NCBI GenBank assembly: GCA_947494805.1
Contig: CANLWK010000010.1
Coordinates: 1 to 64,000 of the forward strand
From: an uncultured Croceitalea sp.
GTDB taxonomy: Bacteria; Bacteroidota; Bacteroidia; Flavobacteriales; Flavobacteriaceae
Reading direction: 5' to 3'
DNA: 64,000 bases
Position numbers and translations under genes: made by a program. Below are positions 1-11,942 of this stretch, piece after piece; position 1 is the first letter of the stretch, and every line of letters starts with the position of its first letter. A model generated the notes under the pieces. It was not told where the DNA came from, did not search any database, and saw only the letters and a list, made by a program, of their open reading frames with translations.

Positions 1-744
1 GGTCTGGTCGGGAACTCCGTCAAAGTTGAAGTCGTTCCCCTCATTGTTGTCCGGAACCAAATCATTGTCACTGTCGTAATCCAGGTAATCTGGTTTGTCA
101 GGTCTGGGACTACCATCAGTATTAACAGGAGTAAGGCCATCAAGATAAGCACTATTGACCCCCTTATTGTTACGATAGGTTTGCTCGTCATCGGGATTTG
201 GAGGGATATAACCAGCCGTCGTCTGTGCTTCTACGTTATCCGGGATTCCGTCATTATCGCTATCCAAATCCAATTGATTTGTAAATCCATCTCTATCCTG
301 ACGATCATCAGGTTTAATTCCTATTGGATGGGACTTCTCGTAAACGTCATCAAGACCATTACGATTTTTATCAATACCGCTAGGTGCTTTATATCTATGG
401 AAACTTTGAGCCTCCAAATTGTCCAAAAGACCATCATTGTCCGAATCCAAATCTAAATAATCTGGGACACCATCACCGTCAGTATCCGTAGGGTTTGTCC
501 AATAACGATTGTCATTATCCTCGTTTTTATCCTCGACAGTATTTGTTATTCCATCCCCATCAATATCGATGTCATGCTGGTCATAAACACCATCGCCATC
601 ATAATCATCGGTATATGCATTATTGTTAGCAAAAGCCATCGTGACATATCCGATTAGTAGAAAAATGGAAGTGAGAACATATGGAACAACAAACTTATTC
701 CTTAGAAAAAAGAAGCCTTTAAATACGCGTAGAAATCTAATCAT
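1..744 (-). CDS. Thrombospondin type 3 repeat secreted protein (3' part outside window)
   Basis: The frame is open from an ATG at 744 to the window edge, giving the first 248 residues. Residues 1-40 contain a basic start, a hydrophobic stretch ([14 protein letters not shown]) and an A-F-A end, so this is a signal peptide or N-terminal anchor. The rest is a string of Asp-rich repeats of the type DxDxDGxxD, for example DLDSDNDG and DYDSDNDL, which match thrombospondin type 3 / EF-hand-like calcium-binding repeats. In flavobacteria such repeats are common in large cell-surface or secreted proteins, often exported by the type IX system; the C-terminus that would show a sorting domain is not in view. 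Function beyond calcium binding is unknown. It is divergent from prfC. Confidence 0.8.
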   Translation of the reverse strand, partial: MIRFLRVFKGFFFLRNKFVVPYVLTSIFLLIGYVTMAFANNNAYTDDYDGDGVYDQHDIDIDGDGITNTVEDKNEDNDNRYWTNPTDTDGDGVPDYLDLDSDNDGLLDNLEAQSFHRYKAPSGIDKNRNGLDDVYEKSHPIGIKPDDRQDRDGFTNQLDLDSDNDGIPDNVEAQTTAGYIPPNPDDEQTYRNNKGVNSAYLDGLTPVNTDGSPRPDKPDYLDYDSDNDLVPDNNEGNDFNFDGVPDQT

Positions 745-838
745 AGTGTTAGCCTTATATTAAACTAAGCACCATGGCGGTCGTAGGTCGGTTACATTCA
801 GATTTTGGGAAATCAAAACAGTTCAAATTTTCATTTGA

Positions 839-866
839 AACTATGCGAATGCATAGTTAGTTTTTT
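839..866 (+). terminator. Intrinsic terminator-like hairpin with no obvious upstream plus-strand gene
   Basis: A perfect 8-bp stem (AACTATGC/GCATAGTT) with a GAAT loop is followed by AGTTTTTT. It reads as a terminator only on the plus strand, yet the neighbour to the left is on the minus strand. It may end an antisense or small RNA, or be a structured 5' leader of the minus-strand gene. Confidence 0.5.
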
Positions 867-1097
867 AATGATCAAACACCCATTTTATTCGACAAAATAC
901 ATTTTTAAGACTTTAACTAATTACGTATGATTCTACAAAAAGGTTTATATGATTTAAAAAACAGTCTATTTTATGTAAATCGATATGAAATATAGGCCGA
1001 TTTTGTAGTCTATCCCTTATTATTTTGTTGTTTTTATTACGAAAATATCAACAACATAAACCTCTTAATTTTCAAAAGTTTACTTTATTATTTAGCT

Positions 1098-1105
1098 TAT
1101 TTTTG
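1098..1105 (+). promoter_or_regulatory. Putative prfC promoter -7 box
   Basis: TATTTTTG matches the Bacteroidota -7 consensus TAnnTTTG, 14 bases before the prfC ATG. No clear TTTG is visible at the -33 spacing, so this is a weak call. Confidence 0.4.
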
Positions 1106-1119
1106 CCCAAATTTTCACG

Positions 1120-2703
1120 ATGAGCTTTGAAACGGAAATAGCAAAGAGAAGGACTTTTGGAATTATATCACATCCGGATGCCGGTAAAACCACACTGACA
1201 GAAAAACTGTTATTGTTCGGTGGTGCGATACAAGAAGCAGGCGCCGTAAAAAATAATAAAATCAAGAAATCGGCTACCAGTGATTTCATGGAAATTGAAC
1301 GTCAGCGGGGAATTTCTGTTGCCACCTCTGTTCTTGCATTTATTTACAAAGACAAAAAGATCAATATTCTTGATACCCCTGGACACAAAGATTTTGCAGA
1401 AGATACTTTTCGAACACTTACCGCAGTAGACAGTGTCATTGTGGTCATAGATGTTGCAAAAGGAGTAGAAGAGCAAACCGAGAAACTCGTTGAAGTATGT
1501 CGAATGCGCAACATACCAATGATTGTCTTTATCAACAAATTGGATAGGGAAGGAAAAGATGCTTTTGACCTTTTGGATGAAGTCGAACAAAAGTTGGGAC
1601 TGTCCGTTACCCCATTAAGTTTTCCAATAGGCATGGGCTATGACTTTAAAGGTATATATAACATTTACGAGAAGAACATCAATCTTTTCAGTGGAAACAG
1701 TAAACAGAACATAGAAGAAACCATTGCTTTTGACGATGTCTCAAATGCTGAACTTGAAAAAATTATTGGAGAGAAAGCCGCTACTGATTTGAGAGATAAT
1801 TTAGAACTGGTAAACGGCGTATACCCCACCTTTGATAAAGATGCCTACTTAAAGGGATCTCAACAGCCTGTTTTTTTTGGTTCGGCATTGAACAATTTTG
1901 GTGTAAGGGAACTACTGGATTGTTTTATAGACATTGCCCCCACACCACGGGTCAAAATGGCCGAGGAACGTGAAGTCAGCGCCCATGAGAAAGATTTTTC
2001 GGGTTTTGTCTTCAAAATTCATGCAAACATGGATCCCAAACACCGAGATCGTTTAGCATTTATCAAAATTGTTTCTGGTACTTTTGAACGCAACAAGCCT
2101 TACCTGCACGTACGTCATGACAAAAAATTAAAGTTCTCTAGTCCCAATGCATTCTTTGCCGAAAAGAAGGAAATAGTGGACATCTCTTATCCTGGAGATA
2201 TTGTGGGACTTCATGATACCGGAAACTTTAAAATAGGAGATACCCTAACCGCTGGAGAAAAACTGAATTACAAAGGCATACCAAGTTTCTCGCCTGAACA
2301 TTTTAGATACATCAACAATGCGGACCCTATGAAGGCCAAGCAGTTGTATAAAGGCATCGACCAATTAATGGATGAAGGCGTTGCCCAATTGTTTACCCTA
2401 GAGCTTAATGGTAGAAAAGTTATTGGAACGGTCGGAGCCTTACAGTACGAAGTGATTCAGTACAGACTTGAACATGAGTATGGAGCAAAATGTACCTATG
2501 AGAACTTCCCAGTACATAAAGCCTGTTGGGTGGAGGCAGAAAACAACGATGAATTCAAGGAGTTCAAAAGGATAAAGCAAAAATTCTTAGCTACGGACAA
2601 AAGGGGACAATTGGTCTTTCTGGCAGATTCCGCTTTTTCCCTTCAAATGACACAGCAGAAATACCCCTCGGTAAAACTTCATTTCACCTCTGAATTTGAA
2701 TGA
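1120..2703 (+). CDS. prfC: Peptide chain release factor 3
   Basis: This 527-residue translational GTPase recycles class I release factors RF1/RF2 from the ribosome after peptide release. The P-loop HPDAGKTT is at residues 18-25, the G3 motif DTPGHKDF near residue 90 and the G4 motif NKLD near residue 142. The early motif GGAIQEAGAVK and the length are typical of RF3 rather than EF-G, which is about 700 residues. The ATG at 1120 places the family-typical start (MSFETEIAKRRTFGIISHPDAGKT). It stands alone, with a 107-base gap to the next plus-strand gene. RF3 is absent from many bacteria, so its presence is informative but not unusual here. Confidence 0.97.
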   Translation: MSFETEIAKRRTFGIISHPDAGKTTLTEKLLLFGGAIQEAGAVKNNKIKKSATSDFMEIERQRGISVATSVLAFIYKDKKINILDTPGHKDFAEDTFRTLTAVDSVIVVIDVAKGVEEQTEKLVEVCRMRNIPMIVFINKLDREGKDAFDLLDEVEQKLGLSVTPLSFPIGMGYDFKGIYNIYEKNINLFSGNSKQNIEETIAFDDVSNAELEKIIGEKAATDLRDNLELVNGVYPTFDKDAYLKGSQQPVFFGSALNNFGVRELLDCFIDIAPTPRVKMAEEREVSAHEKDFSGFVFKIHANMDPKHRDRLAFIKIVSGTFERNKPYLHVRHDKKLKFSSPNAFFAEKKEIVDISYPGDIVGLHDTGNFKIGDTLTAGEKLNYKGIPSFSPEHFRYINNADPMKAKQLYKGIDQLMDEGVAQLFTLELNGRKVIGTVGALQYEVIQYRLEHEYGAKCTYENFPVHKACWVEAENNDEFKEFKRIKQKFLATDKRGQLVFLADSAFSLQMTQQKYPSVKLHFTSEFE

Positions 2704-2810
2704 TTGACTTAGGTATTTAGCTATTCTTGGTATTGCCACCCAAACCAACAACTCACGAGGAATCCTTTTTTTTGTAAATTACTGTTTAGTAACCAATTAA
2801 TTTACATATT

Positions 2811-3248
2811 ATGACAACTGAAGTAACAAACAAACCTCCTGTTTGGTTCTGGGTCGTAGCCGTTGTTGCGCTACTCTGGAACTTAATGGGTGTAATTGCT
2901 TATTTGGGTGACGCCTTTACCACTGTTGAACAATTGGAGCAAATGACCCAAGAACAACGCGAACTATTTGAAATGCGCCCAGCTTGGGTGACCGCAGCAT
3001 TTGCGATAGCTGTTTTCGCTGGCGCAATAGGAAGTATTGCACTATTGATTCGTAAAAAATGGGCAACACCTCTATTTGTGATTTCTTTAATTGCCGCTTT
3101 CGCACAGTTTATTTACAACTCTTTTATGACCAATACAGTAGAAGTTATGGGAACCCAGGCCATTGTATTTCCAATTCTAGTTCTGGGGTTTGGCCTTTAC
3201 CTTATTTTCTTTGCAAAAAAAGGAAATGCCAAGGGCTGGTTACGATAA
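2811..3248 (+). CDS. Small four-helix membrane protein of unknown function
   Basis: The 145-residue product has four hydrophobic segments, roughly residues 12-33 (starting at PVWFWVVAVVALLWN), 61-82, 88-108 and 115-137, separated by short polar loops. One loop is acidic and Gln-rich (VEQLEQMTQEQRELFE). The C-terminus is basic (KKGNAKGWLR). Similar short proteins are widespread in flavobacteria, but I do not know a biochemical role. The gene is monocistronic and ends just before a strong bidirectional terminator. Start choice is supported by the hydrophilic N-terminus immediately preceding helix 1. Confidence 0.75.
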   Translation: MTTEVTNKPPVWFWVVAVVALLWNLMGVIAYLGDAFTTVEQLEQMTQEQRELFEMRPAWVTAAFAIAVFAGAIGSIALLIRKKWATPLFVISLIAAFAQFIYNSFMTNTVEVMGTQAIVFPILVLGFGLYLIFFAKKGNAKGWLR

Positions 3249-3305
3249 CTACTATGTTGTCCTAAATTGGATGATATAAACTCGACCTAATTTAAAACAA
3301 CAACC

Positions 3306-3342
3306 AAAAAAAACCCTGACAATAGAATTGTCAGGGTTTTTG
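3306..3342. terminator. Bidirectional intrinsic terminator
   Basis: A perfect 13-bp stem, AAACCCTGACAAT/ATTGTCAGGGTTT (3311-3323 and 3327-3339) with an AGA loop, is flanked by an A-run on the left and a T-run on the right. It can end both the plus-strand membrane protein gene and the minus-strand rpoBC transcript. Confidence 0.9.
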
Positions 3343-3343
3343 T

Positions 3344-3655
3344 TTATGCTTCTCCCGTAGGTCCAAAATTCAAAGGAATCGGTGGTTGCTCATAGTCTTT
3401 TATCGTACCATGTGCCTTTTCAAACCTATTGACATTATCATTCAATGCTTTCAAAAACTTCTTGGCATGTTGGGGTGTCAAAACAATTCTGCTTTTCACC
3501 TTCGCCTTAGGAGCCCCTGGCATCATACTGATAAAGTCAACAACAAATTCTGATACCGAGTGATTGATTATCGCCAGATTGGAATAAATTCCCTCCGCTG
3601 TTTTCTCATCCAACTCAATATTAATTTGTTTTTGTTTGTCCTTTTTATCCTCCAT
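3344..3655 (-). CDS. DUF3467 protein downstream of rpoC
   Basis: This 103-residue soluble protein matches DUF3467: the N-terminus is charged (MEDKKDKQKQINIELDEK), followed by the conserved stretch GIYSNLAIINHSVSEFVVDF, then SRIVLTPQHAKKFLKALNDN. The gene lies 9 bases after the rpoC stop and before the operon terminator, so it is very probably co-transcribed with RNA polymerase genes. Its function is not known to me; the position suggests a role linked to transcription, which is inference only. The ordinary length and clean motifs argue for an intact gene. Confidence 0.88.
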   Translation of the reverse strand: MEDKKDKQKQINIELDEKTAEGIYSNLAIINHSVSEFVVDFISMMPGAPKAKVKSRIVLTPQHAKKFLKALNDNVNRFEKAHGTIKDYEQPPIPLNFGPTGEA

Positions 3656-3664
3656 TCTAAATCT

Positions 3665-6600
3665 TTAGAATTTAAACTCTTCTTTACGGGCCATTATCTC
3701 ATCATATTCTTCTTTAGAGCCAACGATAATACTATCGTAATCTCTCATACCTGTACCTGCAGGAATCTTATGCCCTACAATTACATTTTCTTTCAAGCCT
3801 TCTAAGGTATCGACCTTGCCACTTACAGCAGCTTCGTTCAATACTTTTGTCGTCTCTTGGAAAGAGGCAGCAGAAATAAATGACTTTGTCTGTAAAGACG
3901 CTCTAGTAATACCCTGTAAGATTGGTGTTGCCGTTGCTGCTACTGCATCTCTTGCAACCACTAGATTCTTATCTGCGCGCTTCAACAACGAATTCTCATC
4001 TCGTAATTGACGTGCAGAAATGATTTGACCCGCTTTTAAATTGTCAGAATCTCCTGCATCTTCAACTACTTTATTACCGAAAATTTCGTCGTTTTCACGA
4101 ATGAAATCGTCTTTATGTACTAATTGGTTCTCTAAGAAAATAGTATCTCCTGCGTCTTGAATTCTAACTTTACGCATCATCTGTCTTACGACAACCTCAA
4201 AGTGTTTATCGTTGATTTTAACACCCTGTAAACGATATACTTCCTGTACTTCATTAACAAGGTATTGCTGAACAGCCGACGGGCCTTTAATAGCCAAGAT
4301 ATCTTCTGGTGTAATAGAACCATCTGACAAAGGCATACCAGCTCTTACGTAGTCATTTTCTTGAACCAAAATCTGATTTGAAAGTTTGACCAAGTATTTC
4401 TTGATTTCACCAAGTTTCGATTCGATAATGATTTCACGGTTACCCCTTTTGATCTTTCCGAAAGAAACAACACCGTCAATCTCAGAAACCACAGCAGGGT
4501 TAGATGGGTTACGGGCCTCAAAAAGCTCCGTTACCCTTGGAAGACCACCTGTAATATCACCAGCTTTTGCCGATTTACGTGGAATCTTAACCAACGTCTT
4601 ACCTTCTTTGATTTTCTCACCATCATCAACCATGATATGCGAACCTACTGGCAGGTTATATGATCGCAACGTCTCACCTTTACCATCTTTGATCAATAGT
4701 GTAGGAATCAACTTCTTGTTACGCGACTCTGAAATCACCTTTTCTTGGAAACCGGTCTGCTCGTCGATTTCTACTTGATACGTAACGCCCTGCTCAATGT
4801 TCTCATATGCAATCTGTCCTGTAAATTCAGAAACGATAACACCGTTATATGGGTCCCAAGAACAAACTACAGCTCCTTTTTTGATTTTAGCTCCATTCTT
4901 AATGAACAGTTGCGAACCGTAAGGAATATTGTTTGTACTAAGGGTAATACCTGTTTTCTCATCGATAATTTTAATCTCTGAGGTTCTTGAGATAACAATA
5001 TTTGCTTTCGCACCTTCACTATCTTGACCTACTACAGTTCGTAAATCTTCAATTTCAGCAACACCGTCAAATTTTGCCTCTAACTTACTATCTTCAGAAA
5101 TGTTACCTGCAATACCGCCTACGTGGAACGTACGCAGCGTCAACTGTGTACCAGGCTCACCGATTGACTGTGCGGCAACAACACCAACAGCTTCACCTCT
5201 TTGTACCATCTTATTGGTAGCGAGATTACGACCATAACATTTTGCACAAATACCTTTTGGAGCCTCACAAGTCAATGGAGAACGCACTTCAACCTTATCA
5301 ATTGGGGACGCTTCTATTTTCTTAACCTCTACTTCAGTAATTTGCTGACCAGCAGCAACCAAAAGTTCTTCATTTACTGGGTTATAAACATCATGCAATG
5401 ATACACGGCCAACAATACGCTCACCCAATGTCTCAACAATCTCTTCATTTTTCTTTAAGGCCTCTACTTCAATACCTCTTAATGTTTCACAGTCTTCTAT
5501 GTTTATAATAACATCTTGTGAAACGTCAACCAAACGCCTGGTCAAATATCCTGCATCTGCAGTTTTCAATGCGGTATCGGCAAGACCTTTACGCGCACCG
5601 TGTGTTGAGATAAAGTATTCTAAAATTGAAAGTCCTTCTTTAAAGTTTGAAAGAATAGGGTTTTCAATAATCTCACCGCCACCCGCTGTTGATTTTTTTG
5701 GTTTGGCCATCAGACCACGCATACCCGTTAACTGACGAATCTGCTCTTTAGAGCCCCTTGCACCAGAATCTAACATCATGTACACCGAGTTAAAACCCTG
5801 CTGATCTTCACGAATACGCTTCATTGCCAATTCGGTCAACATAGCATTCGTAGATGTCCAGACATCAATAACTTGATTATAACGTTCGTTATTGGTGATC
5901 AGACCCATGTTATAGTTCATCATGATACCATCAACTTGGCCGTTGGCCTCCTCAATCATATCAATTTTCTCTTTAGGAATAATAATATCACCTAAACTGA
6001 ACGACAATCCACCTTTAAAGGCAAATTGATATCCCATGGTCTTAATCTTGTCTAAAAACTCAGCAGTTCTGGGCACATCGGTTACTGCTAAGATGTCACC
6101 GATGATATTACGAAGTGCTTTTTTGTTCAATACTTGATTGATAAATCCGGCTTCTTCAGGAACATGGCTGTTGAACAATACCCTACCTACGGTCGTCTCT
6201 ATAATTTGGTTAACAAGTTCTCCCTCTTCATTAAAGTCTTTTGCACGAACTTTTATACCGGCATTCAAATCAACCTTTTTCTCGTTGAACGCAATTTCAA
6301 CTTCTTCGGCAGAGTAGAAAGTCAATCCTTCACCTTTGATGGGTAATTCTTTCGTTGATTTACGGTGTTTGGTCATGTAATACAGACCCAATACCATATC
6401 CTGGGAAGGTACCGTAATCGGTGAACCATTGGCAGGATTCAAGATATTTTGAGAAGCCAACATCAACAATTGTGCTTCTAAAATAGCCTCAGGCCCTAAT
6501 GGTAAATGTACCGCCATCTGGTCACCATCAAAATCTGCATTAAATGCAGTACACGCCAATGGGTGTAAACGAATCGCCTTACCTTCAATAAGTTTTGGCT

Positions 6601-7963
6601 GAAACGCTTGAATACCCAAACGGTGTAAGGTTGGGGCCCTGTTCAATAGTACAGGGTGCCCTTTCAATACGTTCTCAAGAATATCCCAAACAACGGGTTC
6701 TTTCTTGTCGATAATCTTTTTGGCAGATTTTACAGTTTTTACAATACCTCTTTCAATCAGTTTTCTGATAACGAAGGGCTTGTACAATTCTGCTGCCATA
6801 TCTTTTGGAAGTCCGCATTCGTAAAGGTTCATTTCAGGACCTACTACGATTACCGAACGTGCCGAATAATCAACACGCTTACCCAATAAGTTTTGACGGA
6901 AACGACCTTGCTTACCTTTCAATGAATCTGAAAGTGATTTCAAAGGTCTATTTGATTCTGTCTTAACCGCAGATGCTTTTCTTGTATTATCAAATAATGA
7001 ATCAACAGATTCTTGAAGCATCCTTTTTTCGTTACGAAGTATTACTTCAGGAGCTTTTATCTCCATCAATCGCTTCAAGCGATTGTTTCTGATAATTACC
7101 CTACGGTATAAATCGTTCAAGTCAGAAGTTGCAAAACGACCACCATCCAATGGCACCAATGGGCGTAATTCTGGCGGAATTACTGGAACCACTTTCATAA
7201 TCATCCACTCTGGGCGGTTTTCACGATTGTCTTGAGACTCACGTAATGCTTCAACAACCTGAAGCCTTTTTAAAGCTTCCGTTTTACGTTGTTTAGAAGT
7301 CTCGGTATTCGCCTTGTGACGTAATTCGTAAGACAGTTGTTCTAAATCAATTCTTCCCAACAAATCAATAAGACATTCCGCACCCATTTTAGCGATAAAT
7401 TTATTTGGGTCGGTATCTTCTAAATATTGATTCTCAGCTGGAATTGATTCTAGAATATTCAAATATTCTTCCTCGGTCAAGAAATCCATTTTATTGATTT
7501 CTTCTCCTTCAGGGCCTTTTGCAACACCTGGTTGAATTACTACGTAACGCTCGTAGTAAATAATCATATCCAACTTCTTAGAAGGAAGACCAAGTAAGTA
7601 TCCTATTTTATTAGGAAGTGAACGGAAATACCAGATATGCGCAACGGGCACGACCAGGTTAATGTGGCCTACCCTATCACGACGAACTTTCTTTTCGGTT
7701 ACTTCAACACCACAACGGTCACAAACAATACCACGATAGCGAATACGTTTGTATTTACCACAGGCACATTCGTAATCCTTTACAGGACCAAAAATACGCT
7801 CACAGAACAATCCGTCGCGCTCTGGTTTGTGCGTTCTATAGTTAATAGTTTCTGGTTTTAAAACTTCACCTCGTGATTCAGCCAAGATTGACTCTGGCGA
7901 AGCAAGGCCGATTGAAATTTTGTTAAACCTTTTTGGTGCGTTATTATCTTTTATTCTAGCCAT
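3665..7963 (-). CDS. rpoC: DNA-directed RNA polymerase beta' subunit
   Basis: This 1432-residue protein is the catalytic beta' subunit. Visible hallmarks are the N-terminal zinc ribbon ([20 protein letters not shown], near residues 66-85), the absolutely conserved NADFDGDQM motif near residue 475 that holds the active-site Mg2+, the bridge-helix region ([18 protein letters not shown]), and the second zinc cluster near residue 890 ([13 protein letters not shown]). It starts at ATG 7963, 61 bases downstream of rpoB on the same strand, and is followed by the DUF3467 gene. No truncation or insertion anomaly was noticed. Confidence 0.98.
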   Translation of the reverse strand: MARIKDNNAPKRFNKISIGLASPESILAESRGEVLKPETINYRTHKPERDGLFCERIFGPVKDYECACGKYKRIRYRGIVCDRCGVEVTEKKVRRDRVGHINLVVPVAHIWYFRSLPNKIGYLLGLPSKKLDMIIYYERYVVIQPGVAKGPEGEEINKMDFLTEEEYLNILESIPAENQYLEDTDPNKFIAKMGAECLIDLLGRIDLEQLSYELRHKANTETSKQRKTEALKRLQVVEALRESQDNRENRPEWMIMKVVPVIPPELRPLVPLDGGRFATSDLNDLYRRVIIRNNRLKRLMEIKAPEVILRNEKRMLQESVDSLFDNTRKASAVKTESNRPLKSLSDSLKGKQGRFRQNLLGKRVDYSARSVIVVGPEMNLYECGLPKDMAAELYKPFVIRKLIERGIVKTVKSAKKIIDKKEPVVWDILENVLKGHPVLLNRAPTLHRLGIQAFQPKLIEGKAIRLHPLACTAFNADFDGDQMAVHLPLGPEAILEAQLLMLASQNILNPANGSPITVPSQDMVLGLYYMTKHRKSTKELPIKGEGLTFYSAEEVEIAFNEKKVDLNAGIKVRAKDFNEEGELVNQIIETTVGRVLFNSHVPEEAGFINQVLNKKALRNIIGDILAVTDVPRTAEFLDKIKTMGYQFAFKGGLSFSLGDIIIPKEKIDMIEEANGQVDGIMMNYNMGLITNNERYNQVIDVWTSTNAMLTELAMKRIREDQQGFNSVYMMLDSGARGSKEQIRQLTGMRGLMAKPKKSTAGGGEIIENPILSNFKEGLSILEYFISTHGARKGLADTALKTADAGYLTRRLVDVSQDVIINIEDCETLRGIEVEALKKNEEIVETLGERIVGRVSLHDVYNPVNEELLVAAGQQITEVEVKKIEASPIDKVEVRSPLTCEAPKGICAKCYGRNLATNKMVQRGEAVGVVAAQSIGEPGTQLTLRTFHVGGIAGNISEDSKLEAKFDGVAEIEDLRTVVGQDSEGAKANIVISRTSEIKIIDEKTGITLSTNNIPYGSQLFIKNGAKIKKGAVVCSWDPYNGVIVSEFTGQIAYENIEQGVTYQVEIDEQTGFQEKVISESRNKKLIPTLLIKDGKGETLRSYNLPVGSHIMVDDGEKIKEGKTLVKIPRKSAKAGDITGGLPRVTELFEARNPSNPAVVSEIDGVVSFGKIKRGNREIIIESKLGEIKKYLVKLSNQILVQENDYVRAGMPLSDGSITPEDILAIKGPSAVQQYLVNEVQEVYRLQGVKINDKHFEVVVRQMMRKVRIQDAGDTIFLENQLVHKDDFIRENDEIFGNKVVEDAGDSDNLKAGQIISARQLRDENSLLKRADKNLVVARDAVAATATPILQGITRASLQTKSFISAASFQETTKVLNEAAVSGKVDTLEGLKENVIVGHKIPAGTGMRDYDSIIVGSKEEYDEIMARKEEFKF

Positions 7964-8024
7964 AATGCTATAAAGATGTAAATGTTAAAAATGTTCTCTT
8001 TAAAATAGTTTCACAACTATTATA

Positions 8025-11000
8025 CTATTCTTCCAACCTGATATCCAAGCCCAAACCTTTAAGTTCGTGCATCAATACATTGAAAGATTCTGGTAATCCA
8101 GGTTCTGGCATAGTCTCACCTTTTACAATGGACTCGTATGTCTTGGCCCTACCGATAACGTCATCTGATTTTACGGTCAAGATTTCCCGAAGGGTAGATG
8201 AAGCTCCATAAGCCTCAAGTGCCCAAACCTCCATCTCACCAAATCGCTGACCACCAAATTGTGCTTTACCACCCAATGGTTGTTGCGTAATCAATGAGTA
8301 AGGTCCGATAGAACGTGCGTGCATCTTGTCATCAACCATGTGGCCTAATTTCAACATGTAGATGATACCTACCGTAGCTGCTTGATCAAAACGTTCACCG
8401 GTACCACCATCATAAAGATGTGTATGTCCAAATCTTGGAACACCGGCTTCATCGGTCAATGCATTGATTTGTTCTAAAGTTGCGCCATCAAAAATTGGAG
8501 TTCCGTATTTACGACCCAATTTCTCACCGGCCCAACCAAGTACGGTTTCGTAAATCTGACCAATGTTCATACGAGAAGGTACACCTAGCGGATTCAATAC
8601 GATATCTACAGGGGTTCCATCTTCTAAGAACGGCATATCTTCTTGACGAACGATACGTGCCACAATACCTTTGTTACCGTGACGACCTGCCATTTTATCA
8701 CCAACTTTCAACTTACGTTTTTTGGCGATATAAACCTTGGCCAATTTCATGATTCCTGCTGGTAATTCATCACCTACAGAAATTGTGAACTTATCCCTTC
8801 TCAAGTTACCTTGAAGGTCGTTCAATTTAATTTTATAGTTGTGTAACAAATCAGCTACCTGCTGGTTCGTTTTATCATCAGTTGTCCAACTTCCGCTAAC
8901 CAAGTGAGCGAAATCATCAACTGAATTCAACATTTTAATGGTATACTTCTTACCTTTTGGAAGCACTTCTTCACCTAAGTCGTTCATTACGCCTTGTGAG
9001 GTCTTACCATTTACCATGGCAAATAATTTCTCTATCAAAACGTCTTTCAACTGCTGAAACTTCACTTCATACTCTAACTCCAACTTAGAGATTGCCTCTT
9101 TATCCTCAGAACGCTTACGCTTATCTTTAATAGAACGAGAGAATAACTTTTTATCGATTACAACCCCGCGTAATGATGGAGAAGCCTTTAATGATGCATC
9201 TTTTACATCACCTGCCTTATCACCAAAAATGGCACGAAGTAATTTTTCTTCTGGAGTTGGGTCAGATTCACCTTTTGGTGTAATCTTACCAATCAAGATA
9301 TCGCCAGGTTTTACTTCTGCACCAATACGAATCATTCCATTTTCATCCAAGTCTTTGGTAGCTTCTTCCGAAACATTTGGAATATCGTTGGTCAACTCTT
9401 CAGCACCTAGTTTGGTGTCTCTAACCTCAAGTGCATATTCATCAATATGGATTGAAGTGAAGATATCTTCACGTACCACCTTTTCAGATATCACGATTGC
9501 ATCTTCAAAGTTATATCCTTTCCAAGGCATGAAAGCAACTTTCATGTTTCGACCTAAAGCCAATTCACCTTTTTCGGTTGCATATCCTTCACAAAGTACT
9601 TCTCCCTTTTTTACCTTATCGCCTTTTTTCACGATTGGTTTAAGGTTAATACTTGTACCTTGGTTTGTCTTACGGAACTTAATTAGGTTGTACGTTTTGA
9701 AATCATCTTCAAAACTCACTAATTTCTCGTCTGAAGTTCTGGTATACTTTACTGTGATTTTTTGAGCATCTACATAATCTATAACACCATCTTCTTCGGC
9801 GTTGATCAATACCCTAGAATCAGTGGCAACTTGACGCTCCAAACCGGTACCCACAATCGGAGACTGTGGTCTTAATAGTGGAACTGCCTGACGCATCATG
9901 TTCGAGCCCATAAGTGCACGGTTCGCATCATCATGTTCCAAGAACGGAATCAATGAAGCCGAAATTGAAGCAATCTGGTTAGGCGCCACGTCAGTATAGT
10001 TGACCTCAGATGGGTCAACTACTGGAAAATCGCCTTCTTCTCGAGCAATTACCTTCTCTTGGTCAATTGAACCGTCTTCTTTCAAAGGAATATTCGCTTG
10101 CGAAATCTTCATTCCTTCTTCTTCCTCTGCACTTAGATAGGTAAACTTCTTTGTATCTACTTTTCCGTTGTCAACCTTACGGTATGGTGTTTCTAAAAAG
10201 CCCATCGGATTCACTTTCGCAAAAACAGAAAGTGATGAAATTAGACCGATATTTGGGCCTTCAGGTGTTTCAATCGGACATAAACGTCCGTAGTGGGTAT
10301 AGTGAACGTCACGAACCTCAAAACCAGCTCTTTCACGTGAAAGACCACCTGGCCCTAGAGCCGATAGTCTTCTCTTGTGCGTAATCTCGGCCAATGGATT
10401 CGTTTGGTCCATGAACTGAGATAACTGGTTCGTACCAAAGAACGAATTGATTACCGAAGACAATGTCTTTGCATTAATCAAATCGATTGGTGTAAACACC
10501 TCATTATCACGAACGTTCATACGCTCACGAATTGTACGTGCCATACGAGCCAAACCAACACCAAATTGAGATGACAATTGTTCACCTACTGTTCTAACAC
10601 GACGGTTTGACAAGTGGTCAATATCATCAATCTCTGCTTTTGAGTTAATCAGCTCAATCAAATATTTGATGATCGTAATGATATCTTCTTTTGTCAAGAC
10701 TTGCTTATCCATTCCGATATCAAGACCTAACTTTTTATTCATTCTATAACGACCCACTTCACCTAAGTTGTAACGTTGGTCTGAGAAGAACAATTTGTCA
10801 ATAATACCTCGAGCGGTTTCCTCATCTGGCGGCTCAGCATTACGCAATTGGCGATAAATATGCTCAACGGCCTCTTTCTCAGAGTTCGTTGGGTCCTTTT
10901 GAAGCGTATTATGAATAATCGCGTAATCAGACTGTGCATTGTTCTCTTTGTGCAAAAGAATCGTTTTCACATCTGCGTCGATGATTTCATCAATATGTTC

Positions 11001-11834
11001 TTTTTCTAAAATGGTATCACGGTCAAGCACAATTTCGTTTCTTTCAATAGAAACAACTTCACCCGTATCTTCGTCCACAAAATCTTCATGCCATGTGTTC
11101 AAAACCCTTGCGGCCAATTTACGGCCCATGACTTTTTTAAGTCCAGCTTTAGAAACTTTCACCTCTTCAGAAAGGTCAAAAATTTCTAAGATATCTTTAT
11201 CGCGCTCAAATCCGATTGCACGAAAAAGTGTAGTAACCGGCAATTTTTTCTTTCTATCGATATAAGCGTACATCACCCCATTGATATCGGTAGCAAACTC
11301 AATCCAAGAACCTTTAAAAGGAATTACCCTTGCAGAGTACAATTTTGTTCCATTTGCGTGGAAAGACTGGCCAAAGAAAACCCCTGGTGACCTATGCAAT
11401 TGAGAAACCACGACACGTTCTGCACCATTGATTACAAAGGTACCGCTTGGTGTCATATAAGGAATCGTACCTAAATAAACATCTTGCACGATAGTTTCGA
11501 AATCTTCGTGCTCTGGATCGGTACAGTATAATTTTAAACGTGCCTTTAGAGGTACGCTATAGGTAAGACCACGCTCAATACATTCTTGTATTGAATATCT
11601 TGGTGGATCTATGAAATAATCAAGAAATTCTAAAACGAATTGGTTTCTTGTATCTGTAATTGGAAAGTTTTCCATGAAGGTATTGTACAAACCTTCGTTG
11701 CCTCTTTCGTCAGATTTGGTTTCAAGTTGAAAAAAATCTTGAAATGATTTAATCTGAATGTCCAAGAAATCCGGGTATTCCGGTATGTTCTTAGCGGATG
11801 CAAAATTTACTCTTTCAGTCTGATTTGTGAACAT
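8025..11834 (-). CDS. rpoB: DNA-directed RNA polymerase beta subunit
   Basis: This 1269-residue protein is the beta subunit, forming the polymerase active-centre cleft and the rifampicin pocket. The rifampicin cluster is intact ([20 protein letters not shown], then [20 protein letters not shown]). Other signatures are the [16 protein letters not shown] motif and a C-terminus with [20 protein letters not shown], which contacts beta'. The N-terminus [17 protein letters not shown] is typical of Bacteroidota RpoB. It follows rplL by 132 bases that contain two strong hairpins, as expected for a processing or attenuation site between ribosomal-protein and polymerase genes. Confidence 0.98.
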   Translation of the reverse strand: MFTNQTERVNFASAKNIPEYPDFLDIQIKSFQDFFQLETKSDERGNEGLYNTFMENFPITDTRNQFVLEFLDYFIDPPRYSIQECIERGLTYSVPLKARLKLYCTDPEHEDFETIVQDVYLGTIPYMTPSGTFVINGAERVVVSQLHRSPGVFFGQSFHANGTKLYSARVIPFKGSWIEFATDINGVMYAYIDRKKKLPVTTLFRAIGFERDKDILEIFDLSEEVKVSKAGLKKVMGRKLAARVLNTWHEDFVDEDTGEVVSIERNEIVLDRDTILEKEHIDEIIDADVKTILLHKENNAQSDYAIIHNTLQKDPTNSEKEAVEHIYRQLRNAEPPDEETARGIIDKLFFSDQRYNLGEVGRYRMNKKLGLDIGMDKQVLTKEDIITIIKYLIELINSKAEIDDIDHLSNRRVRTVGEQLSSQFGVGLARMARTIRERMNVRDNEVFTPIDLINAKTLSSVINSFFGTNQLSQFMDQTNPLAEITHKRRLSALGPGGLSRERAGFEVRDVHYTHYGRLCPIETPEGPNIGLISSLSVFAKVNPMGFLETPYRKVDNGKVDTKKFTYLSAEEEEGMKISQANIPLKEDGSIDQEKVIAREEGDFPVVDPSEVNYTDVAPNQIASISASLIPFLEHDDANRALMGSNMMRQAVPLLRPQSPIVGTGLERQVATDSRVLINAEEDGVIDYVDAQKITVKYTRTSDEKLVSFEDDFKTYNLIKFRKTNQGTSINLKPIVKKGDKVKKGEVLCEGYATEKGELALGRNMKVAFMPWKGYNFEDAIVISEKVVREDIFTSIHIDEYALEVRDTKLGAEELTNDIPNVSEEATKDLDENGMIRIGAEVKPGDILIGKITPKGESDPTPEEKLLRAIFGDKAGDVKDASLKASPSLRGVVIDKKLFSRSIKDKRKRSEDKEAISKLELEYEVKFQQLKDVLIEKLFAMVNGKTSQGVMNDLGEEVLPKGKKYTIKMLNSVDDFAHLVSGSWTTDDKTNQQVADLLHNYKIKLNDLQGNLRRDKFTISVGDELPAGIMKLAKVYIAKKRKLKVGDKMAGRHGNKGIVARIVRQEDMPFLEDGTPVDIVLNPLGVPSRMNIGQIYETVLGWAGEKLGRKYGTPIFDGATLEQINALTDEAGVPRFGHTHLYDGGTGERFDQAATVGIIYMLKLGHMVDDKMHARSIGPYSLITQQPLGGKAQFGGQRFGEMEVWALEAYGASSTLREILTVKSDDVIGRAKTYESIVKGETMPEPGLPESFNVLMHELKGLGLDIRLEE

Positions 11835-11872
11835 CTATGGACAAATTTTGATAGTGAATTCTCTAAAGGAAT

Positions 11873-11942
11873 GCATGTGCCATCACATGCTGCTATAAAA
11901 ACAGGCTAAGGTCTTGCTCCGCCAGAGGCGAAAAAGACCTTA
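11873..11942 (-). repeat. Double hairpin between rplL and rpoB
   Basis: Reading the minus strand, the rplL-rpoB spacer first forms a long hairpin, 11942-11907 (TAAGGTCTT/AAGACCTTA closing an inner CGCC-TCT-GGCG stem), then a second 7-bp hairpin, GCATGTG-ATGG-CACATGC, at 11890-11873. Neither is followed directly by a T-run. Partial attenuation or endonucleolytic processing between rplL and rpoB is plausible, since both occur in this operon in other bacteria. Confidence 0.65.

Larger units (their letters stand above)
745..1119. other. 375-bp intergenic region with tandem hairpins, no gene seen
   Basis: The divergent spacer between the repeat protein and prfC is very AT-rich. It holds two adjoining inverted repeats: TTCAAAT-TTTC-ATTTGAA (822-839) and AACTATGC-GAAT-GCATAGTT (839-858). 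A possible prfC promoter box lies at its right end. I see no open frame with coding character and no tRNA. Confidence 0.6.

Noticed and set aside
181-456. 91-codon plus-strand frame in the calcium-binding repeat gene
   Set aside because: It mirrors the Asp-rich repeat on the minus strand; no start signal or family match.
1-744. Asp-rich repeats as a CRISPR or DNA tandem repeat
   Set aside because: The periodicity is at protein level (TSP3 motifs); the DNA units are divergent and unevenly spaced.
9229-9765. 178-codon plus-strand frame inside rpoB
   Set aside because: It is a Ser/Pro-rich shadow of the rpoB coding strand with no family resemblance.
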